A DNA stretch of 64,000 bases. It comes from Vibrio algarum (GTDB taxonomy: Bacteria > Pseudomonadota > Gammaproteobacteria > Enterobacterales > Vibrionaceae). Under the pieces are notes generated by a model. The model saw only the letters and a program-made list of their open reading frames with translations, was not told the DNA's origin and did not search any database. Shown here piece after piece: positions 40,401-42,763 of the stretch (positions are counted from its first letter, which is position 1; each line of letters starts with the position of its first letter). The stretch lies in assembly GCF_028204155.1 (NCBI RefSeq), contig NZ_JAQLOI010000003.1:1364001-1428000 (forward strand), read 5' to 3'. A program made the translations under genes and the position numbers.

Positions 40401-40657
40401 AGGTAGTTCCTAAAGACGTTGAAGCTGAGCAAGAAGAGTGTGAAGTAAAAGCGGAAGATGGCACTTGTGCTCCTATGGCTGAAGAAGCTAGTCAACCAGA
40501 AGATGCATCACAAGCCGACACGGAGCAAGATGAAGGGCTGCTTGCGGTATCAAGTGATATCGATATTCACGCGGCATTGGCAGCGGTCGGTGGTTGGGCC
40601 GTGATGAAAGATACTTCGGGTAACACAAAAGGGCGAAACAAACGCAAAGTAGCGTAG
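16451..40657 (+). CDS. Giant LEPR-XLL / RTX exoprotein, 8068 residues
   Basis: One uninterrupted 24.2-kb frame. In order: a basic N-terminus without a normal signal peptide; LEPRLLLSAD at residues 59-68, the N-terminal mark of LEPR-XLL giant proteins; RTX-like calcium-binding repeats (about 420-450, 530-550, 710-760, 945-970); a filamentous, beta-helix-like part with the motif DFSDVTTWEKLG near 1710; a long Ala/Gly/Ser/Asn repeat array (about 1885-4220) holding six 255-residue super-repeats; a further beta-helical part (about 4220-6700); two Calx-beta-like domains ending in NDNDKA and LDNDTG (about 6750-7130); C-terminal RTX repeats (about 7230-7850); an acidic Glu-rich tail; and a short hydrophobic plus basic end. 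I saw no Cys except two in the tail. It is probably a cell-surface or released adhesin, exported by the neighbouring genes. Function is inferred. Confidence 0.9.
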   Translation: MDNQHLNSSRIYRGSSKNKFAKRRLPQLSRLFAGINKAVKPMQDDSAKLHLNTFALEQLEPRLLLSADPLAVLIADASVTLQVTEKAPNEQYIQLIDDNSGGIVLEERKLSDIASGSIITVTGTSGDESLTVDQSFLDLGERQFVVQFDGAGGTDKVSTSTSVTESNWQISGDNSGSMGTNGIVEFLNIEDLEATNSNDSQHSISAINDTFSWQINDQGEGVLSTLVDVPGSILKEATDVDVAFSGFDNISGSGTDYLDYSQYSSGVSVDLENETATGFDGVSGISTLIGSTQYADTFVGDSNDNLFVVDFTDDILNSDGSTDSVDGNGGFDSVLYRDSGISGIDIQASIVTTESDYALTHGEWSSVDSAFTNTKITRPDTTEVDLAITLVDVDLLAATGGVGDNYFDFSTVDVSAHLVGGDGADILIGGLKDDILIGGTGGDELTGGGGNDEVIEVRAADFELNANTLRIGTEDDDTLTSVESVYIRATSDDGTGKTLDAANADNYHITLVGSDYDDTIIASVHGDTLIGGLGADTITAGAGVDTVNDRFTGRATIAKPSSHYELDLSQGSNEIWTLAIPVITTDTGYVLTITDLVGNDILSDEISWDADARDVSRSIEKALGLNYGQLAVTQDGAVWQIEFSGLYSGQPIANSISSNLGVIASIDQQGTNIVDTLIGFDASDIISITGSETADIVDLTAFTGHSVISTYGGSDVIRGAQGSNVIDAGDGSDTVYVSGSTNDTVIGGRGEDIIIADFSSNAALDYDFDLDNDQLEISDVTDTAAVVQLSLISLTGFESSSLTGGSLDDTMDASGFYGVSETTSLNLLEGWSELTESTLRVTLDDTDNTILDIDVGSSTTLDELIALINAADERETGSLSVSFDQASGNLSFSGLSYLGVAGSDLSLLDVFGLPVGTVAGSVVTSMSLSLLGSLQLTSQKGNGGIDTFIGSAGNDFFDIDSDDVSVSGGDGSDTISATTTALYIQFDLVDDKLIWTGVDPADSGATVSSSVNLNSVEKAELFADIDATSIDASASNLDVILDAASTNATLSGSSANNEYRIDISDRTDLATQKVSITVANTATTNDIVFYGGDTAFTNSDFSWATVTGGDFSLVSESSGDMVIANNTDIVGQDVVFRAKGGTITVTGTLSTDDLNGIAGDITFEARHIIIDDGAILSAQGSTLSDSGNITLIAADKRNDIVGLGFYNFDQLSATVTVNSATIQGKDINITARAESTRDGIPIGRSGGEITVDEEKLQTNLERQSLLAGYSRAEIDSTISISESAVLDGDNVTLKAHTIGRVVSSPISAGLAVAIGSLETNADVDVKGTILAKGDVSLASQTENYLNVSAEPLSDLGGLIASVAVALLESNSTVLVDHTAKIVTEGNLELKASTFDFTYVEALSDAGGEGKLAASVAVHIERGETLATLAGTVLAKGNVNVDATHSQGNYKGNSGTKAEAIVDRTVTIVDKYVDKYKSKAVNSKIGKKIPFASTILGTDNSDNSIAPTKFTAGIALVYADDSNKVKSLIGLEGQVSDIQVGGTLTQLATVDNRLQTEVNSVSSTPSQLTQALGSAGTSGAFKQVPFGAAVSVTIASVDNDAKAYMQGSTKVDVLDKISLDAQAQNLTGLVSSDTTFKYVEPTLITNDMINRDYAIKKGDLIRFEGILEGGDYDWQQTDTAEQASTGYFGSVYKYLGGDLNNLRINTEDFSDVTTWEKLGNKYNSIPNQLFGGDSNVYLVDNSIKSTAAGAKVSLSLNFAKFDSTQLSDARIKGQVQINQRTDLANSFDSNTDSEANSAAQSILDSGLVLSARDISMTSKTINKSFDYVGNATSTSSGLPLISKLNKAKGATDALNGVGASVYINNVTMNSQAIIEDGALVYADKLNVNADTELFSIGLGYASGSGNGTLGVAGLYMGNNLNSTSIAQIESGATVNVGTRLTNATSEERLSVVANNQVDLIVVAGAVASGGAIGVGGSAIVTDVVKVTKALVGTQGDTVTRNGNVAVNGDARVEANSDGFIIGAAVSAASATGKVTPSGQTEPPVENSSYGISISGAFIFNTVNNTTSSGLFNLVSFNADKLTLLADERSGVYAFPIAFASSSAQKFALAAAGIGLRNDATFIVSAGISNTQTVTLDQLVVKATNSSTVVTVSAAVAMSGLAETSAGTTSSIALAGNVSINNVTADVDAFLIAVDTLQVNGKDSTGFAVDIEAKEESEIYAVALGVAYAGNGAVGVTYAENNINSNIDALISNTDLTSATGKVRHQANSNADIVSIALGAAVTKETSPDFDSKLGISVAAAVGLNTVRMNTRAKIENNSTITLPTHDLDESRLDVKANNDTDIVGVVVAASVGIQTGGTNTISFTGAGASITNEVYGDTQALIDGSTINQASTTEEKSTAAIGTFVQADATGDIVATVVSASVAYASSTTGSGVSGSIGVALAGNNIGGDPDNNNKTNKVSALINNSDIDISGAVNTNAESAQDISSTVVAASVAIAQSTSGSAGGLSGVGASTTNNIVVDVNSGITADVANKSILADSLSVIAKDKSIITTSVVGASVAGAYSPSASSGTLSIAVSLAENNVTTNVSALVSGVSVGSQGVGLQDRRIGAVNLVADSQAMITATSVAASIAASYSTSGSISISGGGANSINTVKGSTSAKIKDSAVHSDSSVGVTATNTSTVDATVVAIAVAGAGGNGGGAGLSIGAAVAENSIGTSGARVLINASIEDSSVDTTSTITLLANAVMTINAGVGAGSLAIAGGTGGGLAGSGSGVSATNDSYASVSSFIDNSTDATKKIETSSLTITANSGSTITADAGAATLAAGFGSGGGIAGSIGVALARNTIDSDNNAYVKNATLELGSSTLDINSTTNNTITAISVAASISIAVGSGGGIAVSGAGADSNNAIFGDTLAYLDGVDVLNVGIIDADASNTSTITATVAAIAGSAAGGSGGGAGLAIGAAVSANDIGSSSDRLMVKSYVENSAINATGAIDLNALGNLTITAGVGAGGVAIAGGSGGGLAGAGSGVNTTNKVYADVESYIDNLANVNKAITASSITLNSSNTSTITADAGAASLGASFGAGGGVSVTIGVALARNTIDVDTKSYIANANSISTGTGIVDLDALTKNTITATSVAASLALAGGAGGGASISGAGADSNNIIKGETAAYLDGVSLINVGNVDADASNTSTITATVAAVAASGAGGAGGGVGLAIGAAVSANDIGSSTDRLLVNSYIKNSAINATGAIGLTTVGNLTVNATVLAGGVAIAGGAGGGLAGAGSGVNTTNTVYADVASYINNALNSNKSISAASLTLSSSNTSKITALAGAASLGGGFGAGGGGTVTIGVALARNTIDVDTKSYIANSNSVSTGTGLVDIDAITKNTIKATSFAASLAFAGGAGGGLAVAGAGADSNNIIKGETTAYLQNSALTNAGTVALDAQNNSEITATVAAVAVTAAGGAGGGIGVSIGAGVSHNEIGTSSDRLKVLSYVQNSAINASGALSLNATANMKIKAEVTAASLAVAIGGGGGGAGAGSGVSATNEIYGLTSSYIDNSGASSKTVTASSIDVTSNSTSTITATLVSASLGIAAGGVGGLSISVGISLANNTIDMDNTAYLKGISSIGSTGSLTLTATTNNIIGATSVAASSALSGGGVGGISISGAGASASNDIFGTTQAFIDNTQVSGASSVSVTASDTSDIDATVVAGSLAGAGGGAGGIGVALGAAFAYNNIGSSSKRQSVSAYVKNSGITATGALTLTATGNMTIDSVVVAASAAVTGGGVGGISGAGAGVNTTNKVYNEINTYIDNSSASGRAIHVGSLTLTSNNTSKITADAVGAALAAAFGGVGGVSVAVGVSLARNTIDSNTNSYINRVGQVNSGAIQLSANANNTIRATSSAASLAAAGGGLGGVAISGAGAESSNRVFGDTKAYIANSQLGSSSNKVGLVDVKAKNISNINATVVAASAAGAGGGGGGVAVSIGASVAQNDIGSSGDRLRVASYIDNSQLYSSGALTVDSRAQMTINASLVAASVAVAGGAVGISGSGAGVGVSNNIYADLDSYIEDSATILASGITVKSYSASDIDALAVAASVAASFAPIGIAVSIAASEISNNVDINIDSDVRNSTLTSLGDFTVLAQTSDDIYAKGYATSFSAGIGFAGAGVIVDSEVDGRVNAGITDSSITVYGSGSIKSIANSTQRTDAYGIAVGFIAAGVVIADLEANINSSVDFNDVTYTGYDLLLSAYGTENNYANAVAGSGGVLAGAGVGAKTRSTSNTLVNISDESSITLGTLGGTGVLDIKAEHVARFDAKIIAASGGLLSGSGAEIDHVITSNVMVNLGDNGHSDNLSITAKDINVDAINRIQKDQGGYINALAVGLASAAGADSRTMLDIATIIDVANNAVINATSDDESHGIALNALNDLNITDKVILNASGALAATGATVVVTDNQLLAKVRIGNNANLTSSGDIQVSARGKGTVITSVEADSSGAISVTITKSVANITPDNQVLFDTGAKVTAYGNLNVSVGTDTDFNRDAYKINALIDAFADSAIPVDDATASANLQQSNSITVNSGAHLKTARQLNLHAERFGFADMDAQTKTVNWASELGGTADLGGDVSSGASGIVSNYGTLETGIRRVQRIEFNSLNDDGSVNDYSGSEGVTFTENVSQVNSDLFDSLENAEEQLAIFNRGNEPDTDIETYYKNEIARIQDVLLEKGLMERVEVRDENTNALIRVVFLPNKVSVPVISVNDIHAEAGRIDVRSDSMVGTGVVIAPGDASVEILNHTIASLVVNKITIPQENGGLYINGERGDTATYDDPLIRIINDVDLDLAKAEIQLRFESELTSNTAGEPDSTVVLTWPSITVADAITNRSGKLEIKSLTGNTGVQGKGDIYIYADMDVKDQQIVTDGTFIASLPPGSTYSVGGSEYAKWNETIGANGTKIASTGNISYELNRDMTLPNLTADNISITAEYININGKIQSGKEEFTLVITAAIKQQIASYRADKATGLKRLDTGNEDFSVFYDTTNDQIVIGDMRVSGGYIELNGHILNTNNNSTIELLGGYATINVTNETDLDLKILGLDASQRGKGTLIIRDKAKGTSANPSVTKYIKDENGVRIESNFTSHVINQGEYNEQVVEVANTVAVGKDVDEYLPKEGWRYNWTMGYEEATRQYTQTGKSAWLGIDAFAADPATLTSWGPAEVIGGPELSGEGAYFKFDPDLKDDDYIYVPTKTILGESSSLVRKWTTSTWYGKKTYYAKFVKETKTLHEYSHSLKADYGINIVFKGEEAGAVNINSLLGGDIIVQGKISNEKGTTTITTTGAILTSASGSVGGENIILTAGYIGGAPVTNVDGSYDAAINALTTNLTNDAGGSISARTQGGRINIVEIDGPLVVKDITSASYSDYLRDSGGKVFLSAVGGIEGAVGTSAVVRGGIININSEDHVGSATQALNIDGGIANKDYLAISAVSDVFINETDGDLRIKSVSSSAGDVTVTVANGSLIDANTTAIRDERTYEELSTGVWESLGLIDGSDSAQKKIDDVIDAYTSSREREYFAYWNIRNAQTDSLYDPVATITINGGEVTYYSDYYRQLGEEQGKTGTELDTFVSDAIQTLNNKRNAEYHSLHASYGLEAYDANYSYTLTAQERADLTGSVHVWTEEELLNLISGSLLKPITDTQATIEDENISAAGNITVVTSQNVGSAVGSVEIELDGNYTDNERVQLAAAERNDVYFTFQERVNVVVDVIDDAAGDALFRSDGGSWISDGFVAGMQIRIAGDSAASNDEGGFYEITEVTASKLTLTTTELNVEVAVDLDIAAISGSPLLTTLINTNNQDWQTLGLAEKGYVAANGNFYQIERIAGRVIDLKKVSNDVAIGATVISSSNYRIAKLEKVIIDQREDVDVLAYGTIDVSAVGNLYLGSNQTLNVEHASGDNVRIKSKAYLVDSTVSGASVTASSSLILEAGQGAIGTSADRFMIDTGVDASFTARARYDIYVTEINSDINVGTIYAREGVVDLRANSGSIVDHFEHPYENIRANSIVLTAMTGTIGEVGNYLDINLTGGTITANARGNIGLNETELTMNVDHIESTSGNVDLQAHMAILDAVADSTASGEVADIIGASINLISRFDTVGAVAADLELDTGSQSGQNLTISSAKNSHVIESVGDLYLNQVSTGNTAIAFIAAPSGRILNDSLSGDNVVSGKTFLFAAQDIGSANKALATKVGNIQGQSTAGSTYVTNTGALSVGGVVANLPNGLFAGGSVTLITHSPLTVTENILSKTFIDLTSTDNSSDDNIVVNSGITLTSTDSYINVNSGDGFTLNEDAVLDAALDVTIQIDNGDTGNLDPEGATVDIQGTIITANNIIINGDINDDVITLSGILNAQNIGINGGDGEDKITIDVVQIDGDVTVKGGNDNDMLTVNQLHSRTDSLLLDGESGTDAYIINRTGADAGYIIDVEDTGSEASGADTLTINGTSADDTFLLRANFVAAMHSDGNGGYGDTVERVNYDRNINARLTINGHKGVDSFFSDDTSTITTLDGGAGADNFQIGQLFGIDRQSSLGAVAAGDEIETVETTLGFLSRGNSLPMVIYGGDGHDNIKVYSNKAITKLYGEDGDDNFIVRAFLIKDSGLSNNSVDVELFGGDGADTIEYSINSTLKIDGGAGRDSVTVIGTEADDNFMVTKDGIYGAGLNVGFEGVEQAEIDGLEGDDTFYILSTSDKVETTIIGGLGADTFNVASDVVNPIVSYSVEGRSSFINHSVESEDDAYNGVFVNGVSLNVASQSNGAITVDTGGAMLLDEDGLTDEYEIGIGIPSADVLAGTVAYVTVSAARASSSDDEKTANEAASILVSTDNINFYESLVLTYTQGVNWDTNTTIYVKAIDDTAAEGQRQYVINHSVRSENSAFDNLDINNVELTVNDNDKADIILTNNGSTVLAEGGIAQTFNVRLATQPDTNETVTVNLGELIPIGGSSQLTITGPTLEFTHLNWNNPIAFTVLATDDGDVENAYQAGVTLSATSDKTGTDYANVDDVELELLVLDNDTGSVVVTPSNGATLVSETSQDDYSLVLSRQPTAPVTVSLLNDGQTLFSSSDSRYNATDNTVTFGIADGDWNKAIVIELSVNPNYQDEGNQPVQKAPLQPHTLNNIKGKLIIEGGIPDGKERTLSAAVILPTELDGALPTIDITLDENVVTDTLNVFNDGSVENETGLLSDKTITGLGMTAGNGIEYHDIEVVELLLGSGNDNITVTNTAEGAITVIHGGGGDDTMSVTGSDSDGALILLGDSVQDGSTYNATSLAKTDKGREYKAAGNDTIDASGAGGSVVIYGGLGNDSLTGSEFGDHIAGGSGNDDIFGLAGDDHIYGDAGFNLDISTRLDLSTQVLEVALDADSANDNLDTSDSLLVGNDTIDGGTDNDIIFGDKGSIVQFAGTNRILDTNIQLVTSITNSGRVLGGTDTIRGNSGDDVIFGGEASDSLYGGNSTSGQSIATPDKDIILGDLGQVTITNGEAVHIFTTDTNTGASDVIQGNQDNDIILAGAGGDSVLGNAGNDWILSDFGQVDLRNNAQVLTTTTGDNHNTGNDVVNGGEGDNRVLAGLGNDTVITGSGDDHVIGDNGTLTYTSSGVIVRAQTIDSAIGGNDILALGSGDDVVLGGFGNDTITTGNGDDSVIGDNGQIDFANGVRSVLFSTDTSNATGGDDIISLGNGSDQLIAGVGNDTVNNLSGETIIIGDDGRIENDSTGRYLVALTGNTSIGGDDNVTGGSDRDIIFGGFGADRLDGQAGNDLIGGDGTKVTRNPTTIVLEAIDLFVGGNDTILGGDGFDRMQGQFGSDLFFANFNEDVLVGEYGRFTFDTTDADQTATFIITLAQGKLDLIRQLQTSLFGGYAKQVFAESNLGQAARSRTALTTVFTDSAQTAVAGLGADAVMQATSSGGGQGADFVIPTEPTAAGTETQSPEQVTEQAEGELAPVEVTGEVEGEQVPVEAIGEATSEVVPKDVEAEQEECEVKAEDGTCAPMAEEASQPEDASQADTEQDEGLLAVSSDIDIHAALAAVGGWAVMKDTSGNTKGRNKRKVA
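16625..16654 (+). other. LEPR-XLL N-terminal motif of the giant protein
   Basis: Codons 59-68 read LEPRLLLSAD, preceded by a basic stretch (KNKFAKRRLPQLSRLF). This motif is known from database annotation as an N-terminal feature of very large bacterial proteins. I infer that it is a targeting or processing signal read by the adjacent export genes. Confidence 0.75.
17707..18730 (+). repeat. N-terminal RTX-like calcium-binding repeats in the giant protein
   Basis: Codons here spell repeated GGxGxDxL/I nonapeptides, for example GGDGADILIGG, GGTGGDELTGG, GGLGADTITAG and GGSDVIRGAQ, separated by unrelated segments. RTX repeats normally bind calcium outside the cell and fold after export. Having them near the N-terminus as well as the C-terminus is less usual. 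Confidence 0.7.
24470..28560 (+). repeat. Tandem super-repeat, about 765 bp (255 residues) per unit
   Basis: The motif xNxIG(S/T)S recurs with its Asn codon at 24578, 25340, 26105, 26870, 27632 and 28403, giving periods of 762, 765, 765, 762 and 771 bases. Each unit has four related modules of about 64 residues, marked in turn by xNxIGSSxDRL, GVNTTNKVYADVxSYIDN, GVALARNTIDxD and GAGADSNNIIKGETAAYL, each with a Gly-rich turn and a closing strand such as TSTITA. The DNA copies have diverged. Looser copies of the module extend over about 22090-29000. Confidence 0.85.
36690..37560 (+). other. Calx-beta-like domains of the giant protein
   Basis: Codons encode two or three beta-sandwich-like stretches ending in (V/L)xDND(K/T)xx, with internal segments such as LDEDGLTDEYEI, NWDTNTTIYVKAIDD and NWNNPIAFTVLATDD, typical of Calx-beta and related calcium-binding modules in bacterial adhesins. 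Confidence 0.6.
38130..39990 (+). repeat. C-terminal RTX repeat block of the giant protein
   Basis: Dense GGxGNDxI-type nonapeptides occur in groups separated every 60-75 residues by a spacer of the form GDNGxIxxxxG followed by a Thr/Asp-rich strand and GG(N/D)D. Examples are GGLGNDSLTG, GGSGNDDIFG, GGFGNDTITTGNGDDSVIG and GGFGADRLDGQAGND. Such blocks bind calcium and drive folding after export through type I-like channels. Confidence 0.85.
40250..40654 (+). other. Acidic tail and hydrophobic/basic C-terminus of the giant protein
   Basis: The tail has two related Glu/Val-rich repeats (PVEVTGEVEGEQ and PVEAIGEATSEV), then a C-x8-C pair (CEVKAEDGTC), then AALAAVGGWAVMK followed by a basic end GRNKRKVA. 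Short hydrophobic segment plus basic end resembles bacterial C-terminal sorting tails, but matches no named one I know. Confidence 0.5.
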
Positions 40658-40700
40658 CCATTATTGAGTTTAATGTCCTTAAGCTTACTGTTTTTAAATA

Positions 40701-40742
40701 AGTGCCTACCCTTCAAACTGGAAAGAATGAATGGTAGGCACT
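40701..40742 (+). promoter_or_regulatory. 10-bp inverted repeat between giant gene and export genes
   Basis: AGTGCCTACC at 40701-40710 is exactly complementary to GGTAGGCACT at 40733-40742 with a 22-base spacer, 44 bases after the giant gene's stop and about 130 before the next ATG. No T tract follows, so partial termination or mRNA processing is more likely than full termination. Confidence 0.5.
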
Positions 40743-40870
40743 ATGCTGTAAGTTAGGTTATAACAATAGATAAAACAGTCGATTAGTGGAAGTTAGGGCG
40801 CTTGAGTTTAATTCGACCTATTAATACTCGATACAATCCGTATTTACAATGTTAAGGATAATAACTAAAT

Positions 40871-42754
40871 ATGAGAGAACAGGTCGGTATGGCTGAACGT
40901 CAGCCAGCATTTTCCGAGCTGCTGAATGACCCAGTCAGCAATGTCGAAAACGAATACTATCAACAATGGCTGTCCGACCATCACCATGTGATCGACGGAC
41001 TTAAAACGGCTCTGGTAAATATTCCTATTGATGGCGTTTTAGTCACTGCCGCAACGCTAAATAATCAATCCCCTTACTTTGCTCCTCTAGTCTCCTTAAG
41101 TGATACGCAAGCCACTAGCCAACAACCTCAAGTAGCAACGCTAGAAGCAGGTCAAAACGGTGAAATGTTTGCTTTAGTCTATCCGCTTAGAGACCAAGAT
41201 AATGACTTAATAGCGCTTATCGCAATGGCTATTGAAGTCAAAAGCCAAGCAGAATTGCAGAAGGTACTTACTGCAGTACAGTGGAGTAGTGCGGGCCTAG
41301 AGGTAGTCGAATATCAACGACGGCTTGAAATAGAAAAGAATCAACAATCAGGTATTGCTGAGCGAGTAGATATCCTAGCGCGGGTGCTTGCAGAACCAAA
41401 CTATTCAAGTGCAGCGGTAAGACTTGTTACCGAACTCGCAGTATTGTTTAACTGCGACAGAGTGAGCTTAGGGGAATACAAAAATCATCGCTCGCGGTTG
41501 AAGCACCTGTCACACAGTACTCAATTTGGAAAGCGCATGAATCTTGTTCGAACAATTGAACAGACAATGGATGAATGTATAGACCAAGGCGAATGCATCC
41601 GCTTTCCTCAAAGCGATGGTTCGCATGATGAGGGTTCTCACCAAGAGGTAGTATTAGCCCACAGAAAACTATCTGAACATCAAGGTGACGCGTGCGTTAT
41701 GTCGATACCTGTTTATATAGGTGGGCAAACCAAAGGCGCGTTAGTTCTGGAAGGTAATCCAGATGTGCCATGGACAAGCGAGCAAGCCGAATTAGGTCAA
41801 AGTATTGCAAGTATGGTCTTTCCAGCGCTTGAAGATAAAAGACTAAATGATAGATTTCTACTAAGAAAAATCCTAGACAGTGGTGCTCGCCAACTGGGTC
41901 GTTTATTAGGTGTGGGTTACCTTGGTAGAAAGTTGTTTGTTATATGTTTGATTGGATTGGGTTGGTTTTTATATACCGCAGTGGGAACCTATCGTTTGTC
42001 AGCGGACGCTCGCATAGAGAGTGCGACTCAACGAGCGATAGTGACACCGTACGATGGTTATATAAAAGAGGCTTATGTAAGAGCAGGCGATCACGTTAAA
42101 GCTGGGCAGCTTTTAGTCTCAATGGACGATAAAGATTTACGCTTAGAAAGGCTCAAATGGTTAAGTGAAAAAAGTAAGCTAAATAGGCAGTATCAAGAAG
42201 CGCTGGCAGTACGAGATAGAGCGAAGATCAACATTATCAATGCCCAAACAGATCAAGTTCAAGCGCAGTTGGAATTAGTCAATAGCCAACTGGCGAGGGG
42301 AGAAATTTCAGCACCTTTTGACGGGCTTGTAGTGAGTGGAGATCTAAGTCAACGATTAGGTAGTGTTGTTTCAAAAGGAGAAAGCCTTTTGGAGGTTGCT
42401 CCGGTTGATAGCTATCGTATTCGTATGTTGATAAAAGAGAATCGGATAGCAGATGTAAAGTTAAACCAAACGGGCAACCTCTACCTTTCCGCCCTTCCTG
42501 AATTTTCGTTTAAATTCGAATTAAGTAAGATTACTCCGCTTACAGAATCATTAGACGGATCTACCTATTTTGTTGTTGAAGGTATTTTAGAACAAAGCCA
42601 GACCCAAGGTGATGGCGCGAGTGTCGTTGCGCTATTGCAACCCGGTATGGAAGGTGTAGGCAAAATTGTTGTCGACGATCGATTGTTAGTTGAAATATGG
42701 ACACGGGAAACACTCGAGTGGCTGCGCTTACGAATTTGGACATGGTGGGGGTAA
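40871..42754 (+). CDS. GAF domain fused to HlyD-type membrane-fusion adaptor
   Basis: The 627-residue protein has a cytoplasmic N-terminal half with a GAF-like domain (about 165-325; for example AVRLVTELAVLFNCDRVSLGEY and VMSIPVYIGGQTKGALVLEG), one membrane segment near 353-372 (LFVICLIGLGWFLYTAVGTY), then a HlyD-type periplasmic adaptor: barrel-sandwich halves (VTPYDGYIKEAYVRAGDHV and ISAPFDGLVVSGDLSQRLG) around a short coiled coil. Coupling a ligand-sensing domain to an export adaptor suggests that secretion is gated by a cytoplasmic signal (inference). The ATG at 40871 is used; an in-frame ATG at 40889 also has a fair ribosome site. The next gene begins 9 bases after its stop. Confidence 0.85.
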   Translation: MREQVGMAERQPAFSELLNDPVSNVENEYYQQWLSDHHHVIDGLKTALVNIPIDGVLVTAATLNNQSPYFAPLVSLSDTQATSQQPQVATLEAGQNGEMFALVYPLRDQDNDLIALIAMAIEVKSQAELQKVLTAVQWSSAGLEVVEYQRRLEIEKNQQSGIAERVDILARVLAEPNYSSAAVRLVTELAVLFNCDRVSLGEYKNHRSRLKHLSHSTQFGKRMNLVRTIEQTMDECIDQGECIRFPQSDGSHDEGSHQEVVLAHRKLSEHQGDACVMSIPVYIGGQTKGALVLEGNPDVPWTSEQAELGQSIASMVFPALEDKRLNDRFLLRKILDSGARQLGRLLGVGYLGRKLFVICLIGLGWFLYTAVGTYRLSADARIESATQRAIVTPYDGYIKEAYVRAGDHVKAGQLLVSMDDKDLRLERLKWLSEKSKLNRQYQEALAVRDRAKINIINAQTDQVQAQLELVNSQLARGEISAPFDGLVVSGDLSQRLGSVVSKGESLLEVAPVDSYRIRMLIKENRIADVKLNQTGNLYLSALPEFSFKFELSKITPLTESLDGSTYFVVEGILEQSQTQGDGASVVALLQPGMEGVGKIVVDDRLLVEIWTRETLEWLRLRIWTWWG

Positions 42755-42763
42755 TGCAACGCG

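Noticed and set aside
16888..40464. Many minus-strand and alternative-frame ORFs of 60-180 codons inside the giant gene
   Set aside because: They are shadows of the repetitive Gly/Ala/Ser/Thr codons of the plus strand: Pro/Val/Ala-rich translations that recur with the repeat period and lack ribosome sites.
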